Shown: positions 20,922 to 30,184 of the stretch, piece after piece
How positions within the stretch are numbered: the stretch's first letter is position 1
Layout: each line of letters begins with the position of its first letter
Source of the DNA: Streptomyces collinus Tu 365
Lineage (GTDB): Bacteria > Actinomycetota > Actinomycetes > Streptomycetales > Streptomycetaceae
Direction of reading: 5' to 3'
Length of the DNA stretch: 64,000 nucleotides
NCBI RefSeq assembly: GCF_000444875.1
Contig: NC_021985.1
Coordinates: 5,848,170-5,912,169 of the forward strand
Made by a program: the position numbers and the translations under genes
The notes under the pieces: generated by a model
What the model saw: only the letters and a program-made list of their open reading frames with translations
Databases searched by the model: none
Told to the model about the DNA's origin: nothing

Positions 20922-23540
20922 GTGAAGGCGATCCGTCGGTTCACCGTCCGTCCCGTTCTCCCCGAACCCCTCCGGCCACTCAGTGACCTGGCGCGCAATC
21001 TGCGCTGGTCCTGGCATGCGGAGACGCGCGACCTGTTCCAGTCCGTCGATCCCGAACGCTGGGCCGCCGCCGGGGCCGACCCGGTGCGGCTGCTCGGCGG
21101 GGTCCGCCCGAGCCGGCTGGCCGAGCTGGCCGGCGACCGGCGGTTCCTGCGCCGGCTGACCGCCGCCGCCGACGACCTCCACGACTACGTGACCGGCGAC
21201 CGCTGGTACCAGCACCAGGACGCGGACCTGCCCGCCGCGGTCGCCTACTTCTCGCCGGAGTTCGGCATCACGGCCGCGCTGCCCCAGTACTCCGGTGGCC
21301 TCGGCATCCTCGCCGGGGACCACCTGAAGGCGGCCAGCGACCTCGGGGTACCCCTGATCGGCGTCGGACTGCTCTACCGGCACGGGTACTTCCGGCAGAG
21401 CCTGTCCCGGGACGGCTGGCAGCAGGAGCACTACCCGGTGCTCGACCCGCACGAACTGCCCGTCAGCCTACTGAAGGAGGCCGACGGCACCCCGGCCCGG
21501 ATCTCCCTGGCCCTGCCCGGCGGCAAGGCGCTGCACGCCCGCATCTGGCTGGCCCAGGTGGGCCGGGTGCCGCTGCTGATGCTCGACTCGGACGTCGAGG
21601 AGAACGACCTCGGCGAACGCGGGGTGACCGACCGGCTGTACGGCGGCGGCAGCGAGCACCGGCTGCTCCAGGAGATGCTGCTCGGCATAGGGGGTGTGCG
21701 GGCCGTGCGGACGTACTGCCGGCTCACCGGGCACCCGGACCCCGAGGTGTTCCACACCAACGAGGGCCACGCGGGCTTCCTCGGGCTGGAGCGGATCGCC
21801 GAGCTGTGCGAGCGCGGGCTGGACTTCGACCCGGCGCTGGAGGCCGTGCGGAGCGGGACCGTGTTCACCACGCACACGCCCGTGCCGGCCGGGATCGACC
21901 GGTTCGACCGGGAACTGGTCGGCCGGCACTTCGGGCCGGACGCCGAGCTCCCGGGCATCGACGTGCAGCGGATCCTCGCGCTCGGCATGGAGACGTACCC
22001 GGGCGGTGAGCCGAACCTGTTCAACATGGCCGTGATGGGACTCCGGCTCGCGCAGCGGGCCAACGGGGTGTCCCTGCTGCACGGTCAGGTGAGCCGGGAG
22101 ATGTTCGCCGGACTCTGGCCGGGATTCGACGCCGAGGAGGTGCCGATCACCTCCGTCACCAACGGGGTGCACGCCCCGACCTGGGTGGCCCCGGAGGTGC
22201 TCCGCCTGGGCGCCCGGCAGATCGGCACCCAGCGGGCCGAGGACGCGCTGACCGTCGGCGGCTCCGAGCGCTGGGACTCGGTGGCGGAGATCCCCGACCA
22301 GGAGGTCTGGGAGCTGCGCCGCACCCTGCGCGAGCAACTGGTGTCCGAGGTGCGGGAGCGGCTGCGCGCGTCCTGGCGGCAGCGGGGCGCGGGCGACGCG
22401 GAGCTGGGCTGGATCGAGGGGGTGCTCGACCCCGACGTGCTGACCATCGGGTTCGCACGGCGCGTGCCCTCGTACAAGCGGCTCACCCTGATGCTGCGGG
22501 ACCGGGACCGGCTGATGGAGCTGCTGCTGCACCCCGAGCGGCCGGTCCAGATCGTCGTGGCGGGCAAGGCGCACCCGGCGGACGACGGCGGCAAGCGGCT
22601 GGTGCAGGAACTGGTGCGGTTCGCCGACGACCCGCGGGTGCGGCACCGGATCGTCTTCCTGCCCGACTACGGCATGGCGATGGCGCAGAAGCTCTACCCG
22701 GGCTGTGACGTCTGGCTGAACAACCCGCTGCGCCCGCTGGAGGCCTGCGGTACCTCCGGGATGAAGGCCGCACTGAACGGGTGCCTCAACCTCTCCGTGC
22801 TGGACGGCTGGTGGGACGAGTGGTTCCAGCCGGACTTCGGCTGGGCCGTGCCGACCGCGGACGGCGCCGGCACCGACCCGGACCGCCGCGACGACATCGA
22901 GGCCGGTGCCCTGTACGACCTGCTGGAGCAGCGGGTCGCGCCCCGGTTCTACGAGCGGGGGCGGGGCGGGCTGCCCGACCGCTGGATCGAGATGGTCCGC
23001 CAGACCCTCACCCTGCTCGGGCCGAAGGTGCTGGCGGGCCGCATGGTCCGCGAGTACGTCGACCGCCTGTACGCGCCCGCCGCGCAGGCCCAGCGGGCGC
23101 TCACCCCGGACACGGCCCGCGAACTGGCCGGCTGGAAGGCCCGGGTGCGTGCCGCGTGGCCCGGGGTGAGCGTCGACCACGTGGAGACGACGGCCACGAC
23201 GGCCACCGCGGAGCTGGGCACCAGCGTGGGGCTGCGGGTCCGGGTGGGCCTCGGCGAGCTGGGCCCGGACGACGTCGAGGTGCAGGCCGTGTCCGGCCGG
23301 GTCGACTCCGAGGACCGCATCACGGACGCGACGACGGTGCCCCTCAAGCCGGTGGGCACTCCCGACCTGGAGGGCCGCCTGCTCTACGAGGGTCCCCTCT
23401 CCCTGGACCGCGCCGGACCCTACGGCTACACGGTCCGCATCCTGCCGGCCCACCGCCACCTCGCGTCGAGCGCGGAACTGGGACTGGTCGCGGTGCCGTC
23501 AGAGGACGCGGCGGAGGCGGCCGGGGTGCTGCTGCGCTAG
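20922..23540 (+). CDS. glgP: glycogen/alpha-glucan phosphorylase
   Basis: Phosphorolyses alpha-1,4-glucan to glucose-1-phosphate. An 872-residue GT35 enzyme. It has the N-terminal DUF3417-type region found in actinobacterial GlgP (VLPEPLRPLSDLARNLRWSW). The PLP-binding segment is ACGTSGMKAALNG, with the Schiff-base lysine in SGMK, and DGWWDEWF follows. FTTHTPVPAGIDRF is the conserved substrate-site stretch. GTG 20922 follows GAGGTGG; GTG 20907 would add only five residues. Divergent from the glgE operon, so synthesis and breakdown of the same polymer share one control region. Confidence 0.93.
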   Translation: MKAIRRFTVRPVLPEPLRPLSDLARNLRWSWHAETRDLFQSVDPERWAAAGADPVRLLGGVRPSRLAELAGDRRFLRRLTAAADDLHDYVTGDRWYQHQDADLPAAVAYFSPEFGITAALPQYSGGLGILAGDHLKAASDLGVPLIGVGLLYRHGYFRQSLSRDGWQQEHYPVLDPHELPVSLLKEADGTPARISLALPGGKALHARIWLAQVGRVPLLMLDSDVEENDLGERGVTDRLYGGGSEHRLLQEMLLGIGGVRAVRTYCRLTGHPDPEVFHTNEGHAGFLGLERIAELCERGLDFDPALEAVRSGTVFTTHTPVPAGIDRFDRELVGRHFGPDAELPGIDVQRILALGMETYPGGEPNLFNMAVMGLRLAQRANGVSLLHGQVSREMFAGLWPGFDAEEVPITSVTNGVHAPTWVAPEVLRLGARQIGTQRAEDALTVGGSERWDSVAEIPDQEVWELRRTLREQLVSEVRERLRASWRQRGAGDAELGWIEGVLDPDVLTIGFARRVPSYKRLTLMLRDRDRLMELLLHPERPVQIVVAGKAHPADDGGKRLVQELVRFADDPRVRHRIVFLPDYGMAMAQKLYPGCDVWLNNPLRPLEACGTSGMKAALNGCLNLSVLDGWWDEWFQPDFGWAVPTADGAGTDPDRRDDIEAGALYDLLEQRVAPRFYERGRGGLPDRWIEMVRQTLTLLGPKVLAGRMVREYVDRLYAPAAQAQRALTPDTARELAGWKARVRAAWPGVSVDHVETTATTATAELGTSVGLRVRVGLGELGPDDVEVQAVSGRVDSEDRITDATTVPLKPVGTPDLEGRLLYEGPLSLDRAGPYGYTVRILPAHRHLASSAELGLVAVPSEDAAEAAGVLLR

Positions 23541-23593
23541 GCCGGACACGGCCCAGGGGCCGGGGCGGGCCCCCGTGGCGGGTGCCGCGGGGG

Positions 23594-24115
23594 TCAGTCC
23601 TCCTCCAGGCCGGCGCACAGCCGGCGCAGAACCGTCCCGCACCGGCGGGCGTAGGCGTGCTGCAGGCCCCGGGTCGCGGGACCGCCGGCCCGGGCGTACC
23701 ACTTGGCGGCCCGGCTGAAGGCGGCCACCGTCAGCCAGACGGTGCCGTCGCCCGTGCGGTCGACCACGAAGGCCTCCTCGCCGCACTCGGGGTGGCCTTC
23801 GAGGGTGCCGTAGGCCCATCCGGCGCGCCGGGGCTCCTCGACGGTCCACACGATGCGGCAGGGTGCCCTGACCAGGCCGGCCAGGGTGACCGTGACGTCG
23901 GTGCCGGGGACCGCGCGGTCGGCGGTGGCGTCGATGCCCACGCCGAGCGCGCGGTGCATCTCCCAGGTCAGGACCGCCTCGGCGGCCCGGCGGAAGACCT
24001 CGGGACCCTCGCCGAGGCGGGTGCGCACGAGCATCGGGCGGAATCCGGGCGGGCAGAAGCTCAGGTCGTCGCGCGTCGCGCCGACCGGCTCGTAGGTGAA
24101 GGGCGCCGGGGACAT
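23594..24115 (-). CDS. DUF1990 domain protein
   Basis: A 173-residue cytoplasmic protein of the DUF1990 family. It starts FTYEPVGATRDDLSFCPPGFRPM, includes GYGTLEGHPECGEEAF-like sequence in mid protein (here AYGTLEGHPECGEEAF), and ends in a helical segment. The function of the family is unknown. It lies convergent to glgP and is preceded on its strand by the M4 protease gene, with a terminator between them, so it probably has its own promoter. Confidence 0.8.
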   Translation of the reverse strand: MSPAPFTYEPVGATRDDLSFCPPGFRPMLVRTRLGEGPEVFRRAAEAVLTWEMHRALGVGIDATADRAVPGTDVTVTLAGLVRAPCRIVWTVEEPRRAGWAYGTLEGHPECGEEAFVVDRTGDGTVWLTVAAFSRAAKWYARAGGPATRGLQHAYARRCGTVLRRLCAGLEED

Positions 24116-24130
24116 GGGTCACAAGACTAA

Positions 24131-24166
24131 GGCGGTACCCGGGTCGCTCTCAGCCCGGGTACCGCC
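24131..24166 (-). terminator. hairpin terminator downstream of the M4 protease gene
   Basis: A perfect 13-bp stem pairs 24131-24143 (GGCGGTACCCGGG) with 24154-24166, with a 10-nt loop. It lies 20 bp beyond the stop of the minus-strand protease gene. Confidence 0.75.
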
Positions 24167-24186
24167 GACAGTCAACTTACCTGGTG

Positions 24187-25839
24187 CTAGCCGACGTTGA
24201 CCGCGGACCAGGCGGCCGCGACCGTCTTGTACTCGGTGCTGGTGGAGCCGTACAGGGCCGACGCCGCGTTCAGGGTCGCCGTGCGGGCGGCCTTGTAGTT
24301 GGTCGTCGACGTCATGTACGTCGTCAGCGCCTTGTACCAGATCTGCAGCGCCTTGGCGCGGCCGATGCCGGTGACCGCGGCGCCGTTGTAGGTCGGGGAG
24401 TTGTACGAGACCCCGTTGACCGTCTTCGCACCGCTGCCCTCGGACAGCAGGTAGAAGAAGTGGTTTGCGACGCCGGACGAGTAGTGCACGTCCAGGTTGC
24501 CGACGGAGGAGGACCAGTAGTCGGCGGAGCCGCCGTCCTTGCTGGGCTTGTCCATGTAGCGCAGCGGGGTGCCGTCGCCGTTGATGTCGATCTTCTCGCC
24601 GATGAGGTAGTCACCGGGGTCCGAGGCGTTGTTCGCGTAGAACTCCACGCCCGTGCCGAAGATGTCCGAGGTGGCCTCGTTCAGGCCACCGGACTCGCCC
24701 GAGTAGTTCAGGCCGGCGGTGTTGGCGGTGACACCGTGGCTCATCTCGTGGCCCGCGACGTCCAGCGAGGTCAGCGGGTCGACGTTGCCGGAGCCGTCGC
24801 CGTAGGTCATGCAGAAGCAGCTGTCGTCCCAGAACGCGTTCACGTAGGCGTTGCCGTAGTGGACGCGGGAGTAGGCGCCGACGCCGTTGTTCTTGATGCC
24901 GCTGCGGCCGAAGGTGTTCTTGTAGAAGTCCCAGGTCTCCGCCGCGCCGTAGGCGGCGTCGGCGGCCGCGGTCTGGTCGGAGGAGGAGCTGGAGGCGGTG
25001 CCGGTGCCGAAGACGTTGGTGGTGCTGGACACCAGCGTGCCCGTGCCGGAGGTCTTTCGGGCCAGGTTGTAGGTCTTGTGGTTGCCCCGGGCGCTGTCGG
25101 TGAGCTGGTACGTCGAGCCCGACTGCACGGAGTTGAGGGTGACCGTGCCGGAGTACAGCGTCTTGCCGGTGGCGTTCTCGATGCCCTGGTACTCGAAGAG
25201 CTTCTTGCCGGTGGCCGCGTCGGTGACGACGTGCAGCTGGTTCGGGGTGCCGTCGTCCTGGAGGCCGCCGACGACCGTCTCGTAGGCGAGCACGGGCTTG
25301 CCGGAGCCGGCCCAGATCACCTTGCGCGCGCCGTCCGCGGAGGACTTGGCGGAGCCGAGGGTTCTCGCGGCGCTCAGGGCCTGCTTCTCGGCCTTGGCGG
25401 CGGAGATCTGCGGTTTGAGCGAGGCGACCTTGACGGCCCACTTGGTGGCCTTGGTGACGCTCTCGGTCGCACCCGACTTGGCGGTGTGGACGATGAGGTC
25501 GCCGCCGAGCACCGGAAGGCCGGCGTAGGTGCGCTCGTAGCGGGTGTGGACGGTGCCGTCGGCGTCCTTGACGACGTCCTTGACGACGAGCTTCTCCTTG
25601 GCACCGAGACCTATGTGCTGCGCGGTCTGCGCGGCACCGGCCTGTGCCTTCTGCAGCAGCGTGGTGCGGGCGGCCGAGGACAGCGCGGTCGGGGCGGCGG
25701 CCAGGGGCTTGGCGGCGGCCTCGGCCGGCGTCTGGGCGCTGGCACTGGTGGTCAGCCCGGTGGAGAGCAGGGCTCCGGCGGCCACAGCGGTGGCGATGGC
25801 CAGAGTGGTGCGCTTGTGACGCGCGTAGAGGGGGCTCAC
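24187..25839 (-). CDS. secreted M4 (thermolysin-like) zinc metalloprotease
   Basis: A 550-residue extracellular neutral protease made as a preproenzyme. The Sec signal peptide spans about 1-36 (RHKRTTLAIATAVAAGALL ... ASA). The FTP and PepSY propeptide covers about 40-200. In the mature M4 domain, zinc ligands and catalytic Glu lie in HEMSH (364-368) and the third ligand Glu in GGLNEATSDIFG. The stabilising calcium region is rich in Asp and Gly (YGDGSGN). The C-terminal helical lobe ends YGSTSTEYKTVAAAWSAVNVG. It lacks the extra C-terminal domain of its upstream neighbour, to which it is closely similar. Confidence 0.94.
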   Translation of the reverse strand: MSPLYARHKRTTLAIATAVAAGALLSTGLTTSASAQTPAEAAAKPLAAAPTALSSAARTTLLQKAQAGAAQTAQHIGLGAKEKLVVKDVVKDADGTVHTRYERTYAGLPVLGGDLIVHTAKSGATESVTKATKWAVKVASLKPQISAAKAEKQALSAARTLGSAKSSADGARKVIWAGSGKPVLAYETVVGGLQDDGTPNQLHVVTDAATGKKLFEYQGIENATGKTLYSGTVTLNSVQSGSTYQLTDSARGNHKTYNLARKTSGTGTLVSSTTNVFGTGTASSSSSDQTAAADAAYGAAETWDFYKNTFGRSGIKNNGVGAYSRVHYGNAYVNAFWDDSCFCMTYGDGSGNVDPLTSLDVAGHEMSHGVTANTAGLNYSGESGGLNEATSDIFGTGVEFYANNASDPGDYLIGEKIDINGDGTPLRYMDKPSKDGGSADYWSSSVGNLDVHYSSGVANHFFYLLSEGSGAKTVNGVSYNSPTYNGAAVTGIGRAKALQIWYKALTTYMTSTTNYKAARTATLNAASALYGSTSTEYKTVAAAWSAVNVG

Positions 25840-26029
25840 AGAAGCTCCTTCTCGTGGGGGAGTCCGGGCAGTGTGGGGTTACTGTCCGGAGGCTGTGGCG
25901 GTGCGAAGTTGCTGTGCTGCTGCGGCGGGTGAAGGAAGAGTGGCACCAGGGGCGCGTACATGTCATGACCCTGAAGTGATGTTGGCGCAAAACCGACTGT
26001 CTGCCGAACGTTTCAAAGATGTAAACGGA

Positions 26030-26062
26030 CGCCACCGGAGAGTGACGAACCCTCCGGTGGCG
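26030..26062 (-). terminator. hairpin terminator downstream of the second M4 protease
   Basis: An 11-bp perfect stem pairs 26030-26040 (CGCCACCGGAG) with 26052-26062 around an 11-nt loop. It lies about 30 bp past the stop at 26091 on the minus strand. Confidence 0.7.
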
Positions 26063-26090
26063 CTCCGTTAGCGGGCCTGTGGCGTGCGGT

Positions 26091-28148
26091 TTACGGGAAG
26101 GTCAGCTTCCAGCTGTTGATGGTCCCGACGTCCTGTGCGGCCTGGTCCTGGACCCTCAGCCGCCAGGTGCCGTTGGCCGATTCGGACGAGGCGTTGACGG
26201 TGTACGTCTCCCGCACGTCGTCCGCCGAGTCGGACCCGGAGAAGTTCTTCAGGCGGTACGCGGTCCCCGACGGGCCGATCAGGTCGATCACCAGGTCACC
26301 GCGCCAGGTGTGCGTGATGTCCACCGCCACCTGGAGGTTGGCCGGCGCGTTCCCGCTCCTGCCGGAGACGGCGATGTCCGAGGTGACGGCCGGCCCGTTG
26401 TCCGGGATCGACACCGGTGTGGTGTTCTCGTACGAGGTGCCGCCGCCCCCGCCGCCGCCCGAGCGCGCGCCGACCGCGACGGCCGCCCAGGCGTCCTGCA
26501 CGGCCTTGTACTCGGCGCTCGTGGTGCCGTACAGCTCGCCGGCCGCCGCGAGGGTGCCGGTGCGGGCGCCCGCGTAGTTGGTGGTGGAGGTCCACTTCGT
26601 GGTCAGCGCCCGGTACCAGATCTGCAGCGCCTTGTCCCGGCCGATGCCGGTGACCGGGAGCCCGTCCGCGGTGGGCGAGTTGTAGCTGACCCCGTTGATG
26701 ACCTTGGCGCCGCTGCCCTCGCTCAGCAGATAGAAGAAGTGGTTGGCGGGGCCCGACGAGTAGTGCACGTCGACGCCGCCGATCCCGGAGTACCAGCTGT
26801 CCTTGGACGCGCCGTCCTTGCTCGGCTTGTCCATGTAGCGCAGCGGGGTGCCGTTGCCGTTGATGTCGATCTTCTCGCCGATGAGGTAGTCACCGGGGTC
26901 TGTGGAGTTGTTGGCGTAGAACTCCACGCCGGTGCCGAAGATGTCGGACGTGGCCTCGTTCAGGCCACCGGACTCGCCGCTGTAGTTGAGGCCCGCGGTA
27001 TTGGACGTGACGCCGTGGCTCATCTCGTGGCCCGCGACGTCGATGGCGGTCAGCGGCTTGGCGTTGCCGGAGCCGTCGCCGTAGGTCATGCAGAAGCAGC
27101 CGTCGTCCCAGAAGGCGTTCACGTACGAGTTGCCGTAGTGGACCCGGGAGTACGCGCCGACGCCGTTGTTCTTGATGCCGCTGCGGCCGAACGTGTTCTT
27201 GTAGAAGTCCCAGGTGACCGCGGCGCCGTAGTGGGCGTCCGCGCCCGCGGTGGCCGCGCTGGAGTTGGTGCCGTTGCCCCAGGTGTCGCTGCTCTGCGAG
27301 AACAGGGTCCCGGTGCCCGAGGAGCCGTGGTTCAGGTTGTACGTCTTGTGGCCGCCGCGGGCGCCGTCGGTCAGCGTGTACGTCGAGCCCGACTGGGTCG
27401 TGGTCAGCGTGACCTGGCCGCTGTACTGGGTGTTGCCGACGCCCGTCTCGATGCCCTGGTACGTGAACAGCCGCTTGCCGGTGGCCGCGTCGGTGATGAC
27501 GTGCAGCCGGTTCGGGGTGCCGTCGTCCTGGAGGCCGCCGACGACCGTCTCCAGGGCGAGCACGGGCTTGCCGGAGCCGGCCCAGATCACCCTGCGCACG
27601 CCGTCCGCCGCGGACCGGGTGCCGCCGAGGGACCTGGCCAGCCGCACGGCCTGCGTCTCGGCCGACTTCGTCGACGCCGCCGGGGTCAGTCCGCGGACCT
27701 TGAGCGGGGCGGTGTTCGCCTCGACGACCCGCTCGACCGCGCCGGAGGCGGCGGTGTCGACGACGAGGTCGCCGCCGAGCACGGGCAGGCCCGCGTAGGT
27801 GCGCTCGTACCGGGTGTGCAGAGTGCCGTCCGCGTCCTTGACGACGTCGCGGACGACCAGTTCCTCCTTGGCCCCGAGACCGAGGGACCGCGCCGTCGCG
27901 GCCCTCCCGGCGTCGGCGTGCCGGATCAGTTCGGTGCGCTGCGAGGGTGAGAGCCGGACGGCCGCATGGGCCGGGCCCGCCTTGCCGGGGGCCGGCGCGG
28001 CGGCCGGGGTGGCGCCGGCCACGCCGGACTGCGCGGCGGCGGCGATCAGGGCGGCGACGCCCACGAGGGCGACGGTGGCGGTGCGGCGGGGTGCCGCCGG
28101 GCGAAGCGCTGTGTGGGGGGCGCGTCTGCGAGAGCTGCTACTCAACAC
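26091..28148 (-). CDS. secreted M4 metalloprotease with C-terminal P domain
   Basis: A 685-residue secreted preproprotease. It has a signal peptide (about 1-46, hydrophobic TVALVGVAALIAAAA), an FTP/PepSY propeptide and an M4 catalytic domain with HEMSH at 374-378 and GGLNEATSDIFG. A Gly-rich hinge (GGGGGG) leads to a C-terminal proprotein-convertase P domain (about 590-685, HTWRGDLVIDLIGPSGT ... WRLRVQD). P domains usually aid folding, stability or substrate contact. The GTG 28148 or TTG 28145 start follows GAAGGAG. The central domain is nearly identical to the downstream paralogue, which indicates tandem duplication. Confidence 0.93.
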   Translation of the reverse strand: MLSSSSRRRAPHTALRPAAPRRTATVALVGVAALIAAAAQSGVAGATPAAAPAPGKAGPAHAAVRLSPSQRTELIRHADAGRAATARSLGLGAKEELVVRDVVKDADGTLHTRYERTYAGLPVLGGDLVVDTAASGAVERVVEANTAPLKVRGLTPAASTKSAETQAVRLARSLGGTRSAADGVRRVIWAGSGKPVLALETVVGGLQDDGTPNRLHVITDAATGKRLFTYQGIETGVGNTQYSGQVTLTTTQSGSTYTLTDGARGGHKTYNLNHGSSGTGTLFSQSSDTWGNGTNSSAATAGADAHYGAAVTWDFYKNTFGRSGIKNNGVGAYSRVHYGNSYVNAFWDDGCFCMTYGDGSGNAKPLTAIDVAGHEMSHGVTSNTAGLNYSGESGGLNEATSDIFGTGVEFYANNSTDPGDYLIGEKIDINGNGTPLRYMDKPSKDGASKDSWYSGIGGVDVHYSSGPANHFFYLLSEGSGAKVINGVSYNSPTADGLPVTGIGRDKALQIWYRALTTKWTSTTNYAGARTGTLAAAGELYGTTSAEYKAVQDAWAAVAVGARSGGGGGGGTSYENTTPVSIPDNGPAVTSDIAVSGRSGNAPANLQVAVDITHTWRGDLVIDLIGPSGTAYRLKNFSGSDSADDVRETYTVNASSESANGTWRLRVQDQAAQDVGTINSWKLTFP

Positions 28149-28414
28149 TGACTCCTTCTGCGTGGCCGCGGGTCGCGCGGCCAGGGGAGACCGGACGGTG
28201 GGATCGGACGTCCGGGCAGAGCAGGGTGTTGCGCAAAGCCGTGTGCGGGGTGCCGAGCCGGCTCACGCGTGGAGGCGGAAGCTGTGGGGTCGCTGTGAGT
28301 CGGCCGTGGGAAGAGTGACAGGAATGGGTGCAATCTGTCAGGACCACGTCACAAAATGGCCGGAACTGGTTCGTTGAACGGGTGACCGTGTTCGTTATGC
28401 GGACGTGCGCCGGC

Positions 28415-30184
28415 TCATGGCCGGTCCTGTTCGGCCGCGTCCCCGTGCCAGGTGCGCCACAGGCCCGCGTACGCTCCGCCCGCCGCCACCAGTTCGTCGT
28501 GCGTGCCCAGTTCCGTCAGCCGGCCGTCCTCCATCACCGCCACGCGGTCCGCGTCGTGCGCCGTGTGCAGACGGTGGGCGATGGCGATCACCGTGCGGCC
28601 CTTCAGGACCGCCGCGAGGGCGCGCTCGGTGTGCCGGGCGGTGGCGGGGTCCAGCAGGGCGGTGGCCTCGTCCAGGACGAGGGTGTGCGGATCGGCCAGC
28701 ACCACGCGGGCCAGGGCCAGTTGCTGGGCCTGGGAGCCGTCGGTGGGGTGGCCGCCGGGGCCGAGCGCGGTGTCGAGCGCGGACGGCAGGGCGCGGACCC
28801 AGTCGTCCGCGCCGACCGCGGCCAGCGCCGCCCACAGCGCCTCGTCGGTCGCGGCGGGCTCGGCGATCAGCAGGTTGTCGCGCACCGTGCCGAGGAAGAC
28901 GTGGTGTTCCTGGGTGACCAGGACGACCTGGCGGCGCAGCAGTTCGGGCTCCAGCGCGGCGACCGGCACGCCGCCGACCGTCACCGTGCCCGCCCCGGGG
29001 GAGTCGATGCCCGCCAGCAGCCGGCTCAGGGTCGTCTTCCCGGCACCCGACGGACCGACCACGGCGAGGCGTTCGCCCGGCCGTACGGTCAGGTCCACCC
29101 CGCGCAGCACCTCGCCGCCGCGCTCGTAGGCGTAGCGCACCCCGCGCACGTCGATCCGGTCGCCGGCCGGCTTCGGACCGCCCCCGGCCCGCGCCCTGGG
29201 CGCCCGGGCCAGCCCCTCGACCCGGGCGAACGAGGCACCGCTGCTCTGCAGTTGCTCCACCCGCATCAGGATCTGGTCCAGCGGCTCGGTGAACTGCCGC
29301 AGGTACAGCGCCGCGGCCACCACCGCGCCGAGACCCACCGCGCCCCGCGCGTGCAGCCACCCGCCGACCAGCAGCACACCCGCCACCGGCACCGTGTAGG
29401 TGATCTCCACGGCGGGGAAGAACACGGTCCGCAGCCACAGGGTGTGCAAGCGGGCCCGGCGGGACTTCTCCAGCGCGTCCCGGCTCGCCGCGATCCGCCG
29501 CCCGCGCAGCCGGAACGTCTCGACCGTGCGCGCCCCGGCCGCCGTCGCCGCCACGATCTCGGCGACCTCCGAGGTGGCCGCGCCCTCGGCGAGATAGCCG
29601 TCCCGGGCCCGGCGCAGGTACCAGCGCAGCGCCAGCAAGACCGGCGTGAGTCCCACCACCCCGAACAGGCCGAGCAGCGGATCGAGCGCGAAGACCGCGC
29701 CGAGCACGAACAGCGCCTGCACCGCGCAGACCAGCAGCTCCGGGCCGACGTCGCGCAACGTGGTGCCCACGGTGGCGACATCGGCCGTGCCGCGCGCGGT
29801 CAGGTCGCCGGTGCCGGCCCGCTCCACCGCCGACGCGGGCAGTGCCAGCACCCGGTCGACGTACTCCTCGCGCACCCGGGCCAGCGTCCGCTCCCCGAAC
29901 CGGTGCCCGACGTACCTGGCCCAGCGGGCCAGCAGCAACTGGGCCAGGGCGCAGAGCAGGATCCACAGCGCCAGCCGGTCCACCGCCCCGACCCCGTGCC
30001 CCGCCCGCACCTCGTCGATGATCCGGCCGACCAGCCACGGGCCGACCAGACCCGCCCCGGCCGCCAGCGCGTTGAGCCCGAGCGCCGCGGCGAACGCCCG
30101 CCCGTCGGCCCGTACCAGCCGCGCGGTCGCGCGCCGTACCCCGGCCCGGTCCGCCACCGGCAGCAGCGATGCCTCCGTCGTCAC
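28415..30184 (-). CDS. ABC exporter half-transporter (TMD-NBD), catalytic-site partner
   Basis: A 589-residue fused membrane/ATPase protein from GTG 30184, with GGAGG seven nucleotides upstream. Six helices occupy roughly 1-310. The ATPase has an intact Walker A (GPSGAGKTT), Q-loop (VTQEHHVFLG), Walker B with catalytic Glu (LVLDEATALLD) and switch His (AIAHRL). The ABC signature is degenerate: TDGSQAQQ replaces LSGGQ. It overlaps the preceding half-transporter by 4 nt (GTGA). The defects of the two halves are complementary, so the pair should be a heterodimeric exporter. The substrate is unknown. Confidence 0.9.
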   Translation of the reverse strand: MTTEASLLPVADRAGVRRATARLVRADGRAFAAALGLNALAAGAGLVGPWLVGRIIDEVRAGHGVGAVDRLALWILLCALAQLLLARWARYVGHRFGERTLARVREEYVDRVLALPASAVERAGTGDLTARGTADVATVGTTLRDVGPELLVCAVQALFVLGAVFALDPLLGLFGVVGLTPVLLALRWYLRRARDGYLAEGAATSEVAEIVAATAAGARTVETFRLRGRRIAASRDALEKSRRARLHTLWLRTVFFPAVEITYTVPVAGVLLVGGWLHARGAVGLGAVVAAALYLRQFTEPLDQILMRVEQLQSSGASFARVEGLARAPRARAGGGPKPAGDRIDVRGVRYAYERGGEVLRGVDLTVRPGERLAVVGPSGAGKTTLSRLLAGIDSPGAGTVTVGGVPVAALEPELLRRQVVLVTQEHHVFLGTVRDNLLIAEPAATDEALWAALAAVGADDWVRALPSALDTALGPGGHPTDGSQAQQLALARVVLADPHTLVLDEATALLDPATARHTERALAAVLKGRTVIAIAHRLHTAHDADRVAVMEDGRLTELGTHDELVAAGGAYAGLWRTWHGDAAEQDRP

